Positions 24,937-34,667 of a stretch of DNA of 64,000 nt are shown piece by piece. The notes below the pieces were generated by a model, which was given only the letters and a program-made list of their open reading frames with translations, was not told the origin of the DNA and made no database searches. Positions within the stretch are counted from its first letter, which is position 1; each line of letters opens with the position of its first letter. The DNA is taken from assembly GCA_029247365.1 (NCBI GenBank), contig JAQWLJ010000033.1, positions 1 through 64,000 of the forward strand, read 5' to 3'. The position numbers were made by a program, and so were the translations under genes. This DNA is from Acidimicrobiales bacterium. Its GTDB lineage: Bacteria > Actinomycetota > Acidimicrobiia > Acidimicrobiales > Aldehydirespiratoraceae.

Positions 24937-26358
24937 CTACCAACTCGCTGCGATGTACTGCGTCTCACAGAACTCGAAGATGCCCTCATGCGCACCTTCG
25001 CGACCCAAGCCCGACTGCTTCATGCCACCAAATGGCGCGGCCGGATCCGACATTGCACCGCGGTTGATCCCGACCATGCCGGCGTGGATCCGCTCCCCCA
25101 CGCCCATCGCCCGGGCAACATCACCCGAGTAGACATATGCGGCGAGACCCATCTCGGTGTCGTTCGCCCAATCGATCACCTGATCGGTGTCGGTGAACGG
25201 GATGACCGGAGCGACCGGACCAAAGATCTCCTCGCGGGTGATGGGCGACGCCATCGTGACATCACCCAACACCGTCGGGGCATAAAAAAAGCCTGGGCCG
25301 TCGAGGCGGGCTCCACCGACCGCGGCGGTGGCACCCGCCGCGAGCGCACCTTGCACGAGGCCATCGATCGTCTCGATGGCACCAGCGTTGATCATCGGGC
25401 CGCACGTGACACCGTCGTCCATGCCGTTGCCGACCTTCACCGCCCCCATGGCGGCGGCCAGCTTCTCGGTGAACTCGGCTGCGATGTTGCCGTGCGCGAA
25501 CATCCGGTTGGCAGCAGTACACACCTCTGCGGAATGCCGCATCTTGGCGACCATGGCGCCCTCGACCGCCGCGTCAAGATCGGCATCGTCAAACACGACG
25601 AAAGGCGCATTGCCACCAAGCTCCATGCCGACCTTCAGAACCCGGTCGGCACATCGCTTGAGCAGGACCCGCCCGACCTCGGTCGAACCGGTGAACGACA
25701 CCATGCGGGTCGCGCTGTGTTCGGTGGCCGCGTCGAACCACGAGCCCGACGAGGCGGTCGGCACCACGTTGACCAGCCCAGCCGGCACGCCGGCCTCCTC
25801 GAGCAGCTCGGCGATCCGCAACGCAGTCAGTGGGGTCTCCTTGGGCGGCTTGATGACGCATGCGTTGCCAGCTGCCAGGGCGGGCGCGACCTTGCGCGTG
25901 ATCATTGCGGCCGGGAAGTTCCATGGCGTCACCATCACCACAACGCCGACTGGCGGATGGTGGACGATGATCTTGTTGGCCCCACCCGGCGCTGTCTTGA
26001 TCGTGCCGTCGATGCGCACCGCCTCTTCGCTGTTCCAACGGAAGAACTCGGCTGCGTACGCGATTTCACCCTTGGCATCACCGAGTGGCTTGCCGTGCTC
26101 GAGGGTGATCAGGGTGGCGAGTTCGTCGGTGTGGTCGATAAGTGTTTGCCAACACGACCGCAGGACCTCGGCTCGGACCCGAGGCGCAGTCTGCGCCCAC
26201 GAGCGCTGCGCCTGGTCGGCCGCCTCGACCGCCGCGGTTGCCTCGGTTGGGCCTCCGGCCGCAACGCGGGCGATTTCGTCGCCGGTCGCCGGGTTGGTCA
26301 CCGCTACGCGGTCTGGCCCGTCGGACCACACACCGCCGATCAACATCTGCGTCTGCAT
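24937..26358 (-). CDS. NAD(P)-dependent aldehyde dehydrogenase (succinate-semialdehyde type)
   Basis: This 473-residue aldehyde dehydrogenase has TPWNFPAAMITRKVAPALAAG, the coenzyme-binding FTGSTEVGRVLL, the catalytic Glu in MELGGNAPFVVFDDADLD and the catalytic Cys in SAEVCTAANRMF. The motif order and FGGMKQSGLGREG ending are those of the GabD-like subgroup that oxidises succinate or other semialdehydes. Compared with the usual GQ-x-C, the SAEVC context is unusual but the Cys is present. Start at 26358 (MQTQ) or 26346 (MLIGGVW). Together with the nearby aminotransferase operon it may clear aldehydes from amine degradation. Confidence 0.88.
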   Translation of the reverse strand: MQTQMLIGGVWSDGPDRVAVTNPATGDEIARVAAGGPTEATAAVEAADQAQRSWAQTAPRVRAEVLRSCWQTLIDHTDELATLITLEHGKPLGDAKGEIAYAAEFFRWNSEEAVRIDGTIKTAPGGANKIIVHHPPVGVVVMVTPWNFPAAMITRKVAPALAAGNACVIKPPKETPLTALRIAELLEEAGVPAGLVNVVPTASSGSWFDAATEHSATRMVSFTGSTEVGRVLLKRCADRVLKVGMELGGNAPFVVFDDADLDAAVEGAMVAKMRHSAEVCTAANRMFAHGNIAAEFTEKLAAAMGAVKVGNGMDDGVTCGPMINAGAIETIDGLVQGALAAGATAAVGGARLDGPGFFYAPTVLGDVTMASPITREEIFGPVAPVIPFTDTDQVIDWANDTEMGLAAYVYSGDVARAMGVGERIHAGMVGINRGAMSDPAAPFGGMKQSGLGREGAHEGIFEFCETQYIAASW

Positions 26359-26422
26359 GGCAGAACGATGGCACGGACCGCTCCAATTACCAACCGTCAC
26401 AACGACGACCTAGTTGGTGAAC

Positions 26423-27025
26423 TCAGCCGTGGGTTGTCGCCATGACAGGCGCTCGGTCAAACCATGGCAACATCCACTGAACCGCTGGCCCGATCGCCAC
26501 GAGCGACCAGACCGTTCCCCAGCCGATCGTGCCACCGAGAGCGAATCCGGCAGTGAATGCCATCGCTTCGACCCCAAAGCGACCGGATCGGATCGAAACA
26601 CCGCGCTCGTTCAGGCCAAGCATCAGCCCGTCGCGAGGCCCTGGGCCCCAGTGAACGCCGAGGTACATCGACGAGCCGAGGGCGACCACGAGCGGCCCTG
26701 ACAGCGTGAATGCGGCACGGGCCGCCCAGTGCTCGGGTGACTCGATGAGCCAGAGGGTGAGGTCCGTCGCCGGACCGATCAGCAGGACATTCATGATGGT
26801 CCCACGACCGACCCTGACCCGCATGGTGAGCACGACGACGAAAACGCACACGCCTGTCAGGACGGTCGCACCACCGATCGAGAGCGGGGTGCGGTCAGCA
26901 ATGCCGTCGTGGAAGACGGTCCACGCGCCCTGCCCGAAACCACCGATGACGGTGAATGCCAGACCCGCACCAAAGACGTAGAGCCCGACGACGATCTGGA
27001 CGAGCCGTCTACCGGCTTCGCTCAC
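26423..27025 (-). CDS. YczE/YitT-like integral membrane protein
   Basis: This 200-residue hydrophobic protein has five or six membrane spans. Conserved stretches GLYVFGAGLAFTV, GVHWGPGPRDGLMLGL and FTAGFALGGTIGWGTVWS match the YczE-like family (COG2364). Its role is unclear; the name YczE comes from a Bacillus gene near surfactin synthesis. The GTG at 27025 overlaps the stop of the P450 gene (GTGA, four bases), so translation is coupled. An upstream extension of the frame to 27340 is arginine-rich shadow of the P450. Confidence 0.8.
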   Translation of the reverse strand: MSEAGRRLVQIVVGLYVFGAGLAFTVIGGFGQGAWTVFHDGIADRTPLSIGGATVLTGVCVFVVVLTMRVRVGRGTIMNVLLIGPATDLTLWLIESPEHWAARAAFTLSGPLVVALGSSMYLGVHWGPGPRDGLMLGLNERGVSIRSGRFGVEAMAFTAGFALGGTIGWGTVWSLVAIGPAVQWMLPWFDRAPVMATTHG

Positions 27026-28341
27026 TCTGTACGCTCGACATCGCCCCCGAAGCCCTCGGTGCCGGAGGCGCCTGCGGCGGAGCCGAGTCGCTCCAGCGAA
27101 ACCGTGCCCAGCGAGGGCGATGGCGTGAACGTCACGGGCAGCTTTTTCACGCCACCGATGAAGTTCGACCGCAGGTAAGAGATCTCGCCGTCGAGACCAA
27201 TGTCGGGGAGTCGCGTCGCGATCTCGCGGAACATGAGCTTGATCTCCATGCGGGCGAGGTTGGCTCCGAGGCAGAAGTGTGGGCCGCCGCCACCGAACCC
27301 GACATGGTCGTTGGGCGTCCGTTCGATGTCGAAGGACCACGGGTCCTCAAACGCTCGGGGGTCTCGGTTGGCTGCGACGTGCCACATCACGACCTTGTCG
27401 CCAGCTTTCATCTGCACGCCGTTGAGTTCGTAGTCTCGGGTGCACTGACGCCGAAAGTGCATGACCGGTGAGGCCCAGCGCACGACCTCGTCCACCATCG
27501 TGTCCTCATAGCGAGCCGGGTCGCTAACGTACATGTCCCACTGGTCGGGGAAGTCAAAGAACGCCATCATCCCGCGAGTGATCGAGTTTCGCGTCGTCTC
27601 GTTACCGGCGACCGACAGGAGGAGAAAGAACATGTCGAACTCGTCCTCGGTGAGCCTCTCGCCGTCGAGATCCACCGAGAGCAGGGTGGTGATGATGTCG
27701 TCGGCTGGTTGATCGCGTCGTTCAGTCTGCAGTGCCCGGCTGTACATGAAGAGTTCGGTAGCAGCGCTTGTTGCGTCGTCGGGATCGGCCGCGAAGTCGG
27801 GATCGTTTCCCCCGATCATGCGGTTGGTCCAGTCGAAGATCTTGGAGCGGTCTTCAATGGGGATGCCCACCATCTCGGCGATCGCCTGCAGCGGCAACTC
27901 GGCCGAGAGCTCCTCGACGAACTCGGCGTCGCCGCGCTCCGAGACGCGATCGATGATGCTGTCGGTCCGGTTCTGGAGATAGTCCTCGAGTAGCTGGATC
28001 ATCCGCGGGGTGAAACCGCGCGACACGATGCGCCGGAACCGTGTGTGCTTGGGGGCATCGAGCTCGATCATCAGACCGTCATTCATGGCCTGGGTCATCG
28101 GGTGCGAGAAGTCGGGCTCGGTCATCTGCGTACCTGCCGCATTCGACGAGAAGATGTCGGCCTGCCGGTTGACTTCTTTGAGATGGGCAAGGCGGGTGAT
28201 TGCCCAGTACCCCGGACCGGCGTCGCCCTCGTCAATCCAATGGATGCCCGGGTCGGTCTCTCGCAGACGAGCGAGGAGCTCGTGGTGCTCCTGACGCTGG
28301 AACGCATCGTGATCCCAGAGATCGATGTTGAGGTCAGTCAT
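27022..28341 (-). CDS. Cytochrome P450 (steroid/acyl-chain hydroxylase type)
   Basis: This is a soluble bacterial P450 of 439 residues. The I-helix oxygen-binding motif is SVAGNETTRNS, the K-helix ExxR is in DEVVRWASPVMHFRR, and the heme loop is FGGGGPHFCLGANLARME with the thiolate Cys. The MHFRRQCTRDYELNG segment resembles CYP125/CYP142-type enzymes that hydroxylate steroid side chains. The thiolase at 41485 and several acyl-CoA ligases in this window would fit such a use, but the substrate is inference. The start at 28341 (MTDLNIDLWD) gives a normal N-terminus. Confidence 0.93.
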   Translation of the reverse strand: MTDLNIDLWDHDAFQRQEHHELLARLRETDPGIHWIDEGDAGPGYWAITRLAHLKEVNRQADIFSSNAAGTQMTEPDFSHPMTQAMNDGLMIELDAPKHTRFRRIVSRGFTPRMIQLLEDYLQNRTDSIIDRVSERGDAEFVEELSAELPLQAIAEMVGIPIEDRSKIFDWTNRMIGGNDPDFAADPDDATSAATELFMYSRALQTERRDQPADDIITTLLSVDLDGERLTEDEFDMFFLLLSVAGNETTRNSITRGMMAFFDFPDQWDMYVSDPARYEDTMVDEVVRWASPVMHFRRQCTRDYELNGVQMKAGDKVVMWHVAANRDPRAFEDPWSFDIERTPNDHVGFGGGGPHFCLGANLARMEIKLMFREIATRLPDIGLDGEISYLRSNFIGGVKKLPVTFTPSPSLGTVSLERLGSAAGASGTEGFGGDVERTE

Positions 28342-28453
28342 GGCCACTCCGAAGGTCGTTTCGCGGGGAGGAGAGTTCGCTTCCTGGGAAGGAAACCGTA
28401 GCGGTATTCGCCAGCGGGCGCCTGCCACCAACCGAGCGTCGGGGCCTCGAACC

Positions 28454-29440
28454 TCAGCCAACCAGATCGCGCATCAATCGGTCGACGGCAACCGATGGCG
28501 TCAGTGTGCCCGCCACAACCGCTGCCTCAGCCACAGCCCGAGCCGACGAGAACGACTCGTCGAGCTCGTAGTGAGCGAGCAGTCGCTCCTGCAACATCGT
28601 TTGCATCCAGTCGAGCTTCTGTGCCCGGCGCCGGGCATCTCGTTCCCCATTTGCGCTCGACTGTGCCCGGTGGCGTTCGACCTCGGCCCACAGCTCACCG
28701 AGTCCGGTACCTTCCAGGGCCGAACACGTCAGCACGGGCGGCTCCCATGCCTGCCCAGGTGGCTGTACGAGATGCAGCGCTCGGCGGTAGTCGAGCGCTG
28801 CTTGTTGCGCCTTCTCGACATTGGCGCCGTCAGCCTTATTAACGGCAAGGAGGTCGGCGAGTTCGAGCACGCCTTTCTTGATGCCCTGAAGCTCGTCACC
28901 GGCGCCGCTGAGCATCAGCACGACGAAGACGTCGACCATCGCGTGCACGACCGTCTCACTTTGGCCAACACCAACCGTCTCGACGAGGACAACGTCGTAT
29001 CCGGCCGCTTCGAGCACAACCATCGCCTCGCGTGTCGCCCGGGTTACCCCGCCGAGCGTGCCCGCTGACGGCGACGGCCGAATAAAGGCGTTCGGGTCGA
29101 CTGCGAGGTCTTGCATCCGCGTCTTGTCGCCGAGGATCGAACCACCCGAGCGCGAACTCGACGGGTCGACCGCCAAGACCGCGACCTTGTGACCGGCCGT
29201 GGTCAGCTGCAGGCCGAGCGCCTCGATGAACGTCGACTTGCCAACACCGGGCACCCCGGTGATCCCCACCCGGTGGGCGTTGCCACTGTGCGGTAGCAAC
29301 TCGTCGAGCAGGGCGGCTGCATTGGCCCGATGCGCGGGCAGGGTCGACTCGACGAGCGTGATTGCCTGGCCAATGGCGGTTCGATCCCCGGCCAGGACTC
29401 CAGCGGCGAGGTCAGAAGCCGCACGTGCACCAGAAGCCAT
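28454..29440 (-). CDS. meaB: Methylmalonyl-CoA mutase-associated GTPase
   Basis: MeaB is a G3E-family P-loop GTPase that loads and protects the B12 cofactor of methylmalonyl-CoA mutase. The 328-residue protein has Walker A GITGVPGVGKSTF, then VLAVDPSSSRSGGSILGDK, the switch region VETVGVGQSET and the NKAD guanine motif. All diagnostic residues are present. Its client subunits MutA and MutB are encoded 2-6 kb further on in this window. TAGCGT lies 6 bases before the ATG. Only 27 bases separate it from the divergent Dabb gene. Confidence 0.96.
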   Translation of the reverse strand: MASGARAASDLAAGVLAGDRTAIGQAITLVESTLPAHRANAAALLDELLPHSGNAHRVGITGVPGVGKSTFIEALGLQLTTAGHKVAVLAVDPSSSRSGGSILGDKTRMQDLAVDPNAFIRPSPSAGTLGGVTRATREAMVVLEAAGYDVVLVETVGVGQSETVVHAMVDVFVVLMLSGAGDELQGIKKGVLELADLLAVNKADGANVEKAQQAALDYRRALHLVQPPGQAWEPPVLTCSALEGTGLGELWAEVERHRAQSSANGERDARRRAQKLDWMQTMLQERLLAHYELDESFSSARAVAEAAVVAGTLTPSVAVDRLMRDLVG

Positions 29441-29446
29441 GGCGCG

Positions 29447-29452
29447 ACGCTA
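29447..29452 (-). promoter_or_regulatory. -10 element of meaB
   Basis: TAGCGT on the minus strand, 6 bases before the meaB ATG; it sits back to back with the -10 of the divergent gene. Confidence 0.45.
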
Positions 29453-29454
29453 CC

Positions 29455-29460
29455 TATGAT
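29455..29460 (+). promoter_or_regulatory. -10 element of Dabb gene
   Basis: TATGAT, 7 bases before the ATG at 29468, which supports that ATG over the earlier ATGs at 29456 and 29459. Confidence 0.5.
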
Positions 29461-29467
29461 GCGGCCC

Positions 29468-29758
29468 ATGATCCGTCATCACGTCCTCATCACGCTCAAC
29501 AACGACGCGAAACACGTCGCTGACCAGATCGTCACCGAACTCGCCGCCTACGCGCCGACATGTGCGACCGTGCGCGCCTACCAGGTTGGCCGCGACATCG
29601 GTTTGGCCGACAACACCGCCGACGTTGCGGTCGTCGCCGAGTTTGACGACGTCGAGGGCTACCAGTTCTACGCAACCGACGAAGGCCACGTTGACATCAT
29701 CCAACGCCTGATCCTCCCCAATGCGGCCGGCCTCGTCCGCGCCCAGACGGAGTTCTGA
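29468..29758 (+). CDS. Dabb (stress-responsive A/B barrel) domain protein
   Basis: This 96-residue protein starts MIRHHVLITLNNDA, the usual opening of the dimeric alpha/beta barrel (Dabb) family. VAVVAEFDDVEGYQFYA and VDIIQRLILPNA complete the ferredoxin-like fold. Members have no single function; some are cyclases or oxygenases, others stress proteins. The SDR gene starts 2 bases after its stop, so the two are one transcript and may share a pathway. Confidence 0.85.
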   Translation: MIRHHVLITLNNDAKHVADQIVTELAAYAPTCATVRAYQVGRDIGLADNTADVAVVAEFDDVEGYQFYATDEGHVDIIQRLILPNAAGLVRAQTEF

Positions 29759-29759
29759 G

Positions 29760-30503
29760 ATGGATCTCGGCCTGAACGGCAAGCGAGTCCTCGTTACCGG
29801 CGGCAGCCGCGGCATCGGTAAGGCGATCGTCGCCGGCTTCCTCGATGAAGGAGCACAGGTAGCGACCTGCGCGCGCGGGACCGAGTCACTGCTCGCTATG
29901 GCCGGAGAACTCGGGGCGCGAGGTGAACTCCACGACCACGTCTGCGATATGGCGGACCCCGACGCCGTCGAGGGGCTTGTTGGGTGGACTGCAGAAACGC
30001 TCGGTGGGCTCGACATCGTCGTGTCGAACGTCAGCGCCATGAACGCCCGCGACTTCCAGGTGGGATACGAGGTCGACATCCGCGGCATGCACACGCTGAT
30101 CGAGGCCGCCACACCGCACTTCAGCCACCACGCTGGCTGCAACGTGATCGCAATCGGCAGTCGCGCTGGCTCGGCAGGCACGGTGCTTCCCGCCTACTCG
30201 GCGTACAAGGCTGCGACCGCTAGCTATATGAAGTCGCTTGGGATCCGTCACGCCAAACGCGGCATCCGGTTCAACTGTGTGTCACCGGGCGACATCCTTT
30301 TCGAGGGCGGCACCTGGGCTGACTCGCGCGACAACCGACCCGATTTCTACAACGCCGTACTCGCCCAGAATCCGACGGGCCGCATGGGCACACCCGAGGA
30401 GATCGCGAATGTCGTCGTCTTCCTCGCAAGCAATCGGGCCAGTTTCGTCACCGGCGCCAACATTCTTGTTGATGGTGCCGCCACCGAGGGCATCCAACTC
30501 TGA
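29760..30503 (+). CDS. SDR family oxidoreductase
   Basis: This 247-residue short-chain dehydrogenase has the NAD(P) motif TGGSRGIG near residue 13. At the usual NNAG position it has SNVSAMN, and its catalytic region reads IAIGSRAGSAG then YSAYK, so Tyr and Lys are present. The tail reads TGANILVDGAATEG. The altered NNAG motif sets it apart from the other SDR genes in the window. Substrate is unknown. The ATG at 29760 follows the Dabb stop by one base. Confidence 0.87.
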   Translation: MDLGLNGKRVLVTGGSRGIGKAIVAGFLDEGAQVATCARGTESLLAMAGELGARGELHDHVCDMADPDAVEGLVGWTAETLGGLDIVVSNVSAMNARDFQVGYEVDIRGMHTLIEAATPHFSHHAGCNVIAIGSRAGSAGTVLPAYSAYKAATASYMKSLGIRHAKRGIRFNCVSPGDILFEGGTWADSRDNRPDFYNAVLAQNPTGRMGTPEEIANVVVFLASNRASFVTGANILVDGAATEGIQL

Positions 30504-30526
30504 CGTTGCTCCCCGGTCAGCAACGT
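30503..30526. terminator. Hairpin between SDR and mutB
   Basis: ACGTTGCT-CCCCGGTC-AGCAACGT is a perfect 8-base-pair stem that overlaps the last base of the SDR stop. It lies between convergent genes and probably ends the Dabb-SDR transcript. Confidence 0.55.
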
Positions 30527-30578
30527 GGGGGCAGCAACGACGACCGGCCACGCTGCTTTCGCTGCGGGGTCACATGGC

Positions 30579-32711
30579 TCAGCCCAGAAGGTCGAGCAAC
30601 TCGAGGGCAGCGTCGGGGATAACCGTGCCCGGCGGGTAGACCGCCACCGCGCCCATGTCGAGCAGCGTGGGGATGTCGTCAGGCGGAATCACGCCGCCGA
30701 CAGTGACCTTGATATCGGGACGGCCGAGGCCGGTAAGCGCGTCTCGTAACGCTGGTATGAGCGTGAGATGGCCGGCTGCAAGGGACGAGGCACCAACGAC
30801 ATGGACGTCGGCTTCGACCGCTTGGCGAGCGACCTCGTCGGGCGTCTGGAAGAGCGGCCCGATATCGACATCGAAACCCAGATCAGCGAACGCCGTGGCG
30901 ATGACTTTCTGACCGCGGTCGTGCCCGTCTTGCCCCATCTTGGCGATCAGGATCCGGGGGCGCCTCCCGTTAGCCGCGGCGAATTCGTCGACGCGAGACC
31001 GGACGGCCATGACAGAATCGGCTTCTGCTCCCACTTCGGCTCGGTACACCCCTTCGATCGTTCGGATAGTGGCGACATGACGACCGTAGACCTTCTCGAG
31101 CGCATCGCTGATCTCTCCCACCGTCGCCTTGGCCCGTGCTGCATCAATGGAGAGCGCGAGCAGATTGCCATCACCCCGGTCGGCAGCGTTGGTGAGGGCT
31201 TCGAGCGCAACGTCAACATCGACCTGGGATCGCTCGGCGCGGAGTTGGTCGAGCTTCGCGAACTGTGCGGCTCGGACCTCCGCGTTATCGATCCTGAGCA
31301 CCTCGACGGGGTCTTCTTCACCGGGTTCGAGGCGGTACTTGTTGACCCCGATCACCGCCTGCTGCCCCGAGTCGATGCGGGCTTGCGTACGCGCAGCCGC
31401 TTCCTCGATCCGAAGCTTCGGAATGCCAGCCTCGATGGCAGCGGCCATGCCACCCATATCCTCGACCTCGGCGATGTGGGCCATCGCCTTGTGGGCAAGT
31501 TCGTTGGTGAGCCACTCGACGTGATGCGACCCACCCCACGGGTCGACGGTCTTGGTCGTACCGCTTTCCTGCTGCAGGAATAACTGCGTGTTGCGTGCAA
31601 TGCGCGCCGAGAAGTCGGTCGGCAAGGCGAGGGCCTCGTCGAGAGCATTGGTATGCAGCGACTGGGTGTGTCCCTGGGTCGCCGCCATCGCCTCGACACA
31701 GGTGCGAGTGACATTGTTGAAGACGTCCTGGGCGGTGAGCGACCAACCCGACGTCTGGCTGTGGGTCCGCAGTGACGACGACTTGGGGTTCTGGGGCTCG
31801 AACTGGGCCATGAGGTTCGACCACAGCAGGCGTGCGGCACGGAGCTTGGCAACCTCCATAAAAAAGTTCATGCCGATTGCCCAGAAGAAGCTGAGCCGGG
31901 GGGCGAAGGCGTCGATGTCGAGGCCAGCGGCCACGCCGGCCCGCACGTACTCGACACCGTCGGCCAGGGTGTACGCCAGCTCAAGATCAGCCGTCGCGCC
32001 AGCCTCTTGCATGTGGTAACCCGAGATGGAGATCGAGTTGAACCGAGGCATCTCCTGACTGGTGAACGCAAAGATGTCGGAGATGATCCGCATACTCGGC
32101 GTCGGCGGGTAGATGTAGGTGTTGCGGACCATGAACTCCTTGAGAATGTCGTTCTGGATGGTCCCGGCGAGCTGCTTCGGCGCGACACCTTGTTCTTCGG
32201 CCGCTACGACGTAGAGCGCAAGGATCGGGAGCACTGCGCCGTTCATAGTCATCGAAACGGTCATCTGGTCGAGCGGGATGCCCTCGAACAGTTGACGCAT
32301 GTCGAGGATCGAGTCGATCGCTACCCCCGCCATGCCGACGTCGCCGGTAACCCGCGGGTTGTCGGAGTCATAGCCCCGGTGGGTGGCGAGGTCGAACGCG
32401 ATCGAAAGGCCCTTCTGGCCCGCTGCGAGGTTGCGGCGATAGAAGGCGTTCGACTCCTCAGCGGTCGAGAAGCCGGCGTACTGGCGGATCGTCCACGGCT
32501 GGTTGACGTACATGGTCGGATATGGGCCGCGGACAAACGGCGACAGGCCCGGGAACGTGGAGGGAAACCCGAGGTCGGCGATGGCGGCAGCATCCAGTGA
32601 CGGCGGGATGTCGATGCCTTCGGGTGTCGCCCACACTGCGAGCGGGTCGACGTCGGGTGCCGTAGGCACGGCCGGACGCTCCAGGTTCGAGAAATCCGGG
32701 ATCGAACTCAC
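30579..32711 (-). CDS. mutB: Methylmalonyl-CoA mutase, large (alpha) subunit
   Basis: MutB carries the coenzyme B12 site that interconverts (R)-methylmalonyl-CoA and succinyl-CoA. Over its 710 residues the N-terminal barrel contains [37 protein letters not shown] and [10 protein letters not shown], plus [20 protein letters not shown]. The C-terminal cobalamin domain has DGHDRG, with the lower-ligand His, then GASSLAAGH and [10 protein letters not shown]. All core motifs are intact. The GTG start at 32711 overlaps the stop of the small membrane protein gene by four bases. It catalyses the last step of propionyl-CoA use with MutA and MeaB. Confidence 0.97.
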   Translation of the reverse strand: MSSIPDFSNLERPAVPTAPDVDPLAVWATPEGIDIPPSLDAAAIADLGFPSTFPGLSPFVRGPYPTMYVNQPWTIRQYAGFSTAEESNAFYRRNLAAGQKGLSIAFDLATHRGYDSDNPRVTGDVGMAGVAIDSILDMRQLFEGIPLDQMTVSMTMNGAVLPILALYVVAAEEQGVAPKQLAGTIQNDILKEFMVRNTYIYPPTPSMRIISDIFAFTSQEMPRFNSISISGYHMQEAGATADLELAYTLADGVEYVRAGVAAGLDIDAFAPRLSFFWAIGMNFFMEVAKLRAARLLWSNLMAQFEPQNPKSSSLRTHSQTSGWSLTAQDVFNNVTRTCVEAMAATQGHTQSLHTNALDEALALPTDFSARIARNTQLFLQQESGTTKTVDPWGGSHHVEWLTNELAHKAMAHIAEVEDMGGMAAAIEAGIPKLRIEEAAARTQARIDSGQQAVIGVNKYRLEPGEEDPVEVLRIDNAEVRAAQFAKLDQLRAERSQVDVDVALEALTNAADRGDGNLLALSIDAARAKATVGEISDALEKVYGRHVATIRTIEGVYRAEVGAEADSVMAVRSRVDEFAAANGRRPRILIAKMGQDGHDRGQKVIATAFADLGFDVDIGPLFQTPDEVARQAVEADVHVVGASSLAAGHLTLIPALRDALTGLGRPDIKVTVGGVIPPDDIPTLLDMGAVAVYPPGTVIPDAALELLDLLG

Positions 32712-32875
32712 GTGTCACTCCCCTGAATTGCACCCTTCAACAGCGCCGCACATCCGATCAGGTACAGGGCGCCACCAAAGGCGACCCACCCATCGTCGGT
32801 GGTGATGCCAACGACGGTGAAGACCAACGAACCAGCGACGAAGAACGTCCAGCCGATCTTCTCGCTCGCGCCCAT
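32708..32875 (-). CDS. 55-residue two-span membrane protein between mutA and mutB
   Basis: This small ORF fills the gap between mutA and mutB exactly: its ATG overlaps the mutA stop by one base (TGATG) and its TGA overlaps the mutB GTG by four. The product has two hydrophobic segments, about residues 8-23 ([17 protein letters not shown]) and 29-47 ([18 protein letters not shown]), with a short acidic turn (TTDDG), so a membrane hairpin. Tight coupling and lack of stops imply real translation. I recognise no family. It may be a membrane anchor or simply a coupling element for the mutase subunits. Confidence 0.65.
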   Translation of the reverse strand: MGASEKIGWTFFVAGSLVFTVVGITTDDGWVAFGGALYLIGCAALLKGAIQGSDT

Positions 32876-34653
32876 CAGCTGAGTCCCAGCTGTTGGTGGA
32901 GCTCACCGAGCATGCTGAGCACGTCGACACCGACATGGAAGAAGGCATCGACGCCGGCTGCTTCGAGATCGGCCCGAAGCTCACCAGGATGACCGGCGAG
33001 CGCCACGAACGAGGCACCGGCGTCCTTGAGCGCAGTGACGGTGGCGACCGCTCGCTCGTCGTACACCGCGTCAGACGAGCAGATGACCGCGACGGTGGTA
33101 GCTGTCGAATCGAAGCGCGCTGCGGCCTCGACCGGCGAGGCGGCACCGTCGCTATCGCCGCCGTCGACCATCAGCCCGCCAACACCCAGAAAGTTGGAGA
33201 TCCACGTCGAGCGAGCGGTGTGATCGGTCAACGTTCCGAGCGTTGCCAGGTGCACGATCGGGTCCGAACCAGCCGAGCGAGCTCGGTCGGCAGCATCGCG
33301 AAGGGCTTCGAACGGCGCAGCAGCGCGGCGCATCGGGAGCGCACCCTGGTCGCCAACGTTAACGCCCGCGGCCCGGAGAGCGTTATCAGGAAACTCCGAC
33401 ACGCCAGTGAGCGGCTCGCGTCGGGTTGCCAGCTCGCCGAGACGGGATTTCCACGATGCCAATACCTCGTCGGCCGCAGCACCCGACTCGAGAATCGCCG
33501 CCATGCCGCCGGCGGCCTCGACGTGCTGGAACGCGGCCCAACCCGCGTCGACCAGTCGCTGCGTGAGCGACTCGACGAACCCCGATCCCGCAGCCGGATC
33601 GATCAAGCGGTTGATGCCGGACTCGTCGATCAGCAGGTGCTGGATATTGCGGGCGTTACGGCGAGCGAGTGCGGAGTCCGAACCGTCAAAGGGCAGGACG
33701 GTCACCGCATCGGCGCCACCGACGCCCGCCGCGAAGGCGGCCGAGGTTGACCGCAACATGTTCACGGCCGCGTCACGTTCGGAGAACATCGCGGCCGAGG
33801 TGACGGCGTGGAAGCTCGGCGTTGCGTCGGAAGCACCCGACGCAGTGAGAACAGCCGCCCACAGCGTTCGGGCGGCGCGCAGGCGGGCAATGGTGAGGAA
33901 CTGATCGGCATCGGCACTCACTCGAAAGCCGATCGTTGCTGCTGCACGCTCGACCGACAGCCCGGCACGCTCTCCAGCCCGCAACATGGCAACACCAGTC
34001 GCCAACATCCAGCCCAGCTCTTGGACTTCATCGGCGCCGGCGTCGACATAGCGGGTCGTGTCGACGGTGCAGGCAACGAGGTACGGGTGTGATTCGGCGA
34101 TCGAGGCCGCGTAGGCTGCGCAGCCGTCAACGTCAGCCAGCGGTTCGCTGCGAGCGAATGCACCCACCGGGTCGAGCCCGAGCCAACTGCGCGATGTGGT
34201 CGCGTTATCGCGCTCGTCAATCAACGCAACCAGTGCCTTCGCAGCGTCGAGATCGGCGTGCGGGGCGAGGGCCACCGGCGCGATGTCGAGGAGCACGCCA
34301 TCGAGGGCCTTCCGCAACGTATCGAGCGTCCACGGGGCCCCAGGCGGACCCAGTTCGATCGATGTAACACCATGTTCGAGGTCGTCGAGTACCCCCGCTG
34401 CGCTGTCCGCAGGGACGGTGGCTTCGTGGCGCTGACGGATGTCCCACCCGAAGGCCACGCGGTGAGGGTCGACCGGGAGCAGGGTGACTCCCGACGCCGG
34501 TTCGTAGAGCGGCTGGATGTCGAGGCCACCGCGGGTCTCGCCGACAAGTACCTTCTCGAACGACTTCCCCTTGAGCACACTATCGACCGCGTCGCGCCAG
34601 TCGACGGCGGAGGCCGGCGGTTGGTCGAGGCGGAAACGGTCGTCGCTCGTCAT
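32875..34653 (-). CDS. mutA: Methylmalonyl-CoA mutase, small (beta) subunit
   Basis: This 592-residue non-catalytic partner of MutB starts MTSDDRFRLDQPPASAVDWR. It follows the mutase barrel pattern (QPLYEPASGVTLLP, ATIGFRVSADADQFLTIARLR, NIQHLLIDESGINRLIDPAAGSGF) but lacks the DGHDRG cobalamin motif, as expected for the small subunit. Its C-terminal flavodoxin-like domain ends in DAFFHVGVDVLSML. TAGATT lies 8 bases before the ATG, making it the first gene of a mutA - small membrane protein - mutB operon. Confidence 0.95.
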   Translation of the reverse strand: MTSDDRFRLDQPPASAVDWRDAVDSVLKGKSFEKVLVGETRGGLDIQPLYEPASGVTLLPVDPHRVAFGWDIRQRHEATVPADSAAGVLDDLEHGVTSIELGPPGAPWTLDTLRKALDGVLLDIAPVALAPHADLDAAKALVALIDERDNATTSRSWLGLDPVGAFARSEPLADVDGCAAYAASIAESHPYLVACTVDTTRYVDAGADEVQELGWMLATGVAMLRAGERAGLSVERAAATIGFRVSADADQFLTIARLRAARTLWAAVLTASGASDATPSFHAVTSAAMFSERDAAVNMLRSTSAAFAAGVGGADAVTVLPFDGSDSALARRNARNIQHLLIDESGINRLIDPAAGSGFVESLTQRLVDAGWAAFQHVEAAGGMAAILESGAAADEVLASWKSRLGELATRREPLTGVSEFPDNALRAAGVNVGDQGALPMRRAAAPFEALRDAADRARSAGSDPIVHLATLGTLTDHTARSTWISNFLGVGGLMVDGGDSDGAASPVEAAARFDSTATTVAVICSSDAVYDERAVATVTALKDAGASFVALAGHPGELRADLEAAGVDAFFHVGVDVLSMLGELHQQLGLS

Positions 34654-34661
34654 CGCTACTC

Positions 34662-34667
34662 AATCTA
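34662..34667 (-). promoter_or_regulatory. -10 element of mutA operon
   Basis: TAGATT on the minus strand, 8 bases before the ATG at 34653. Confidence 0.45.
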
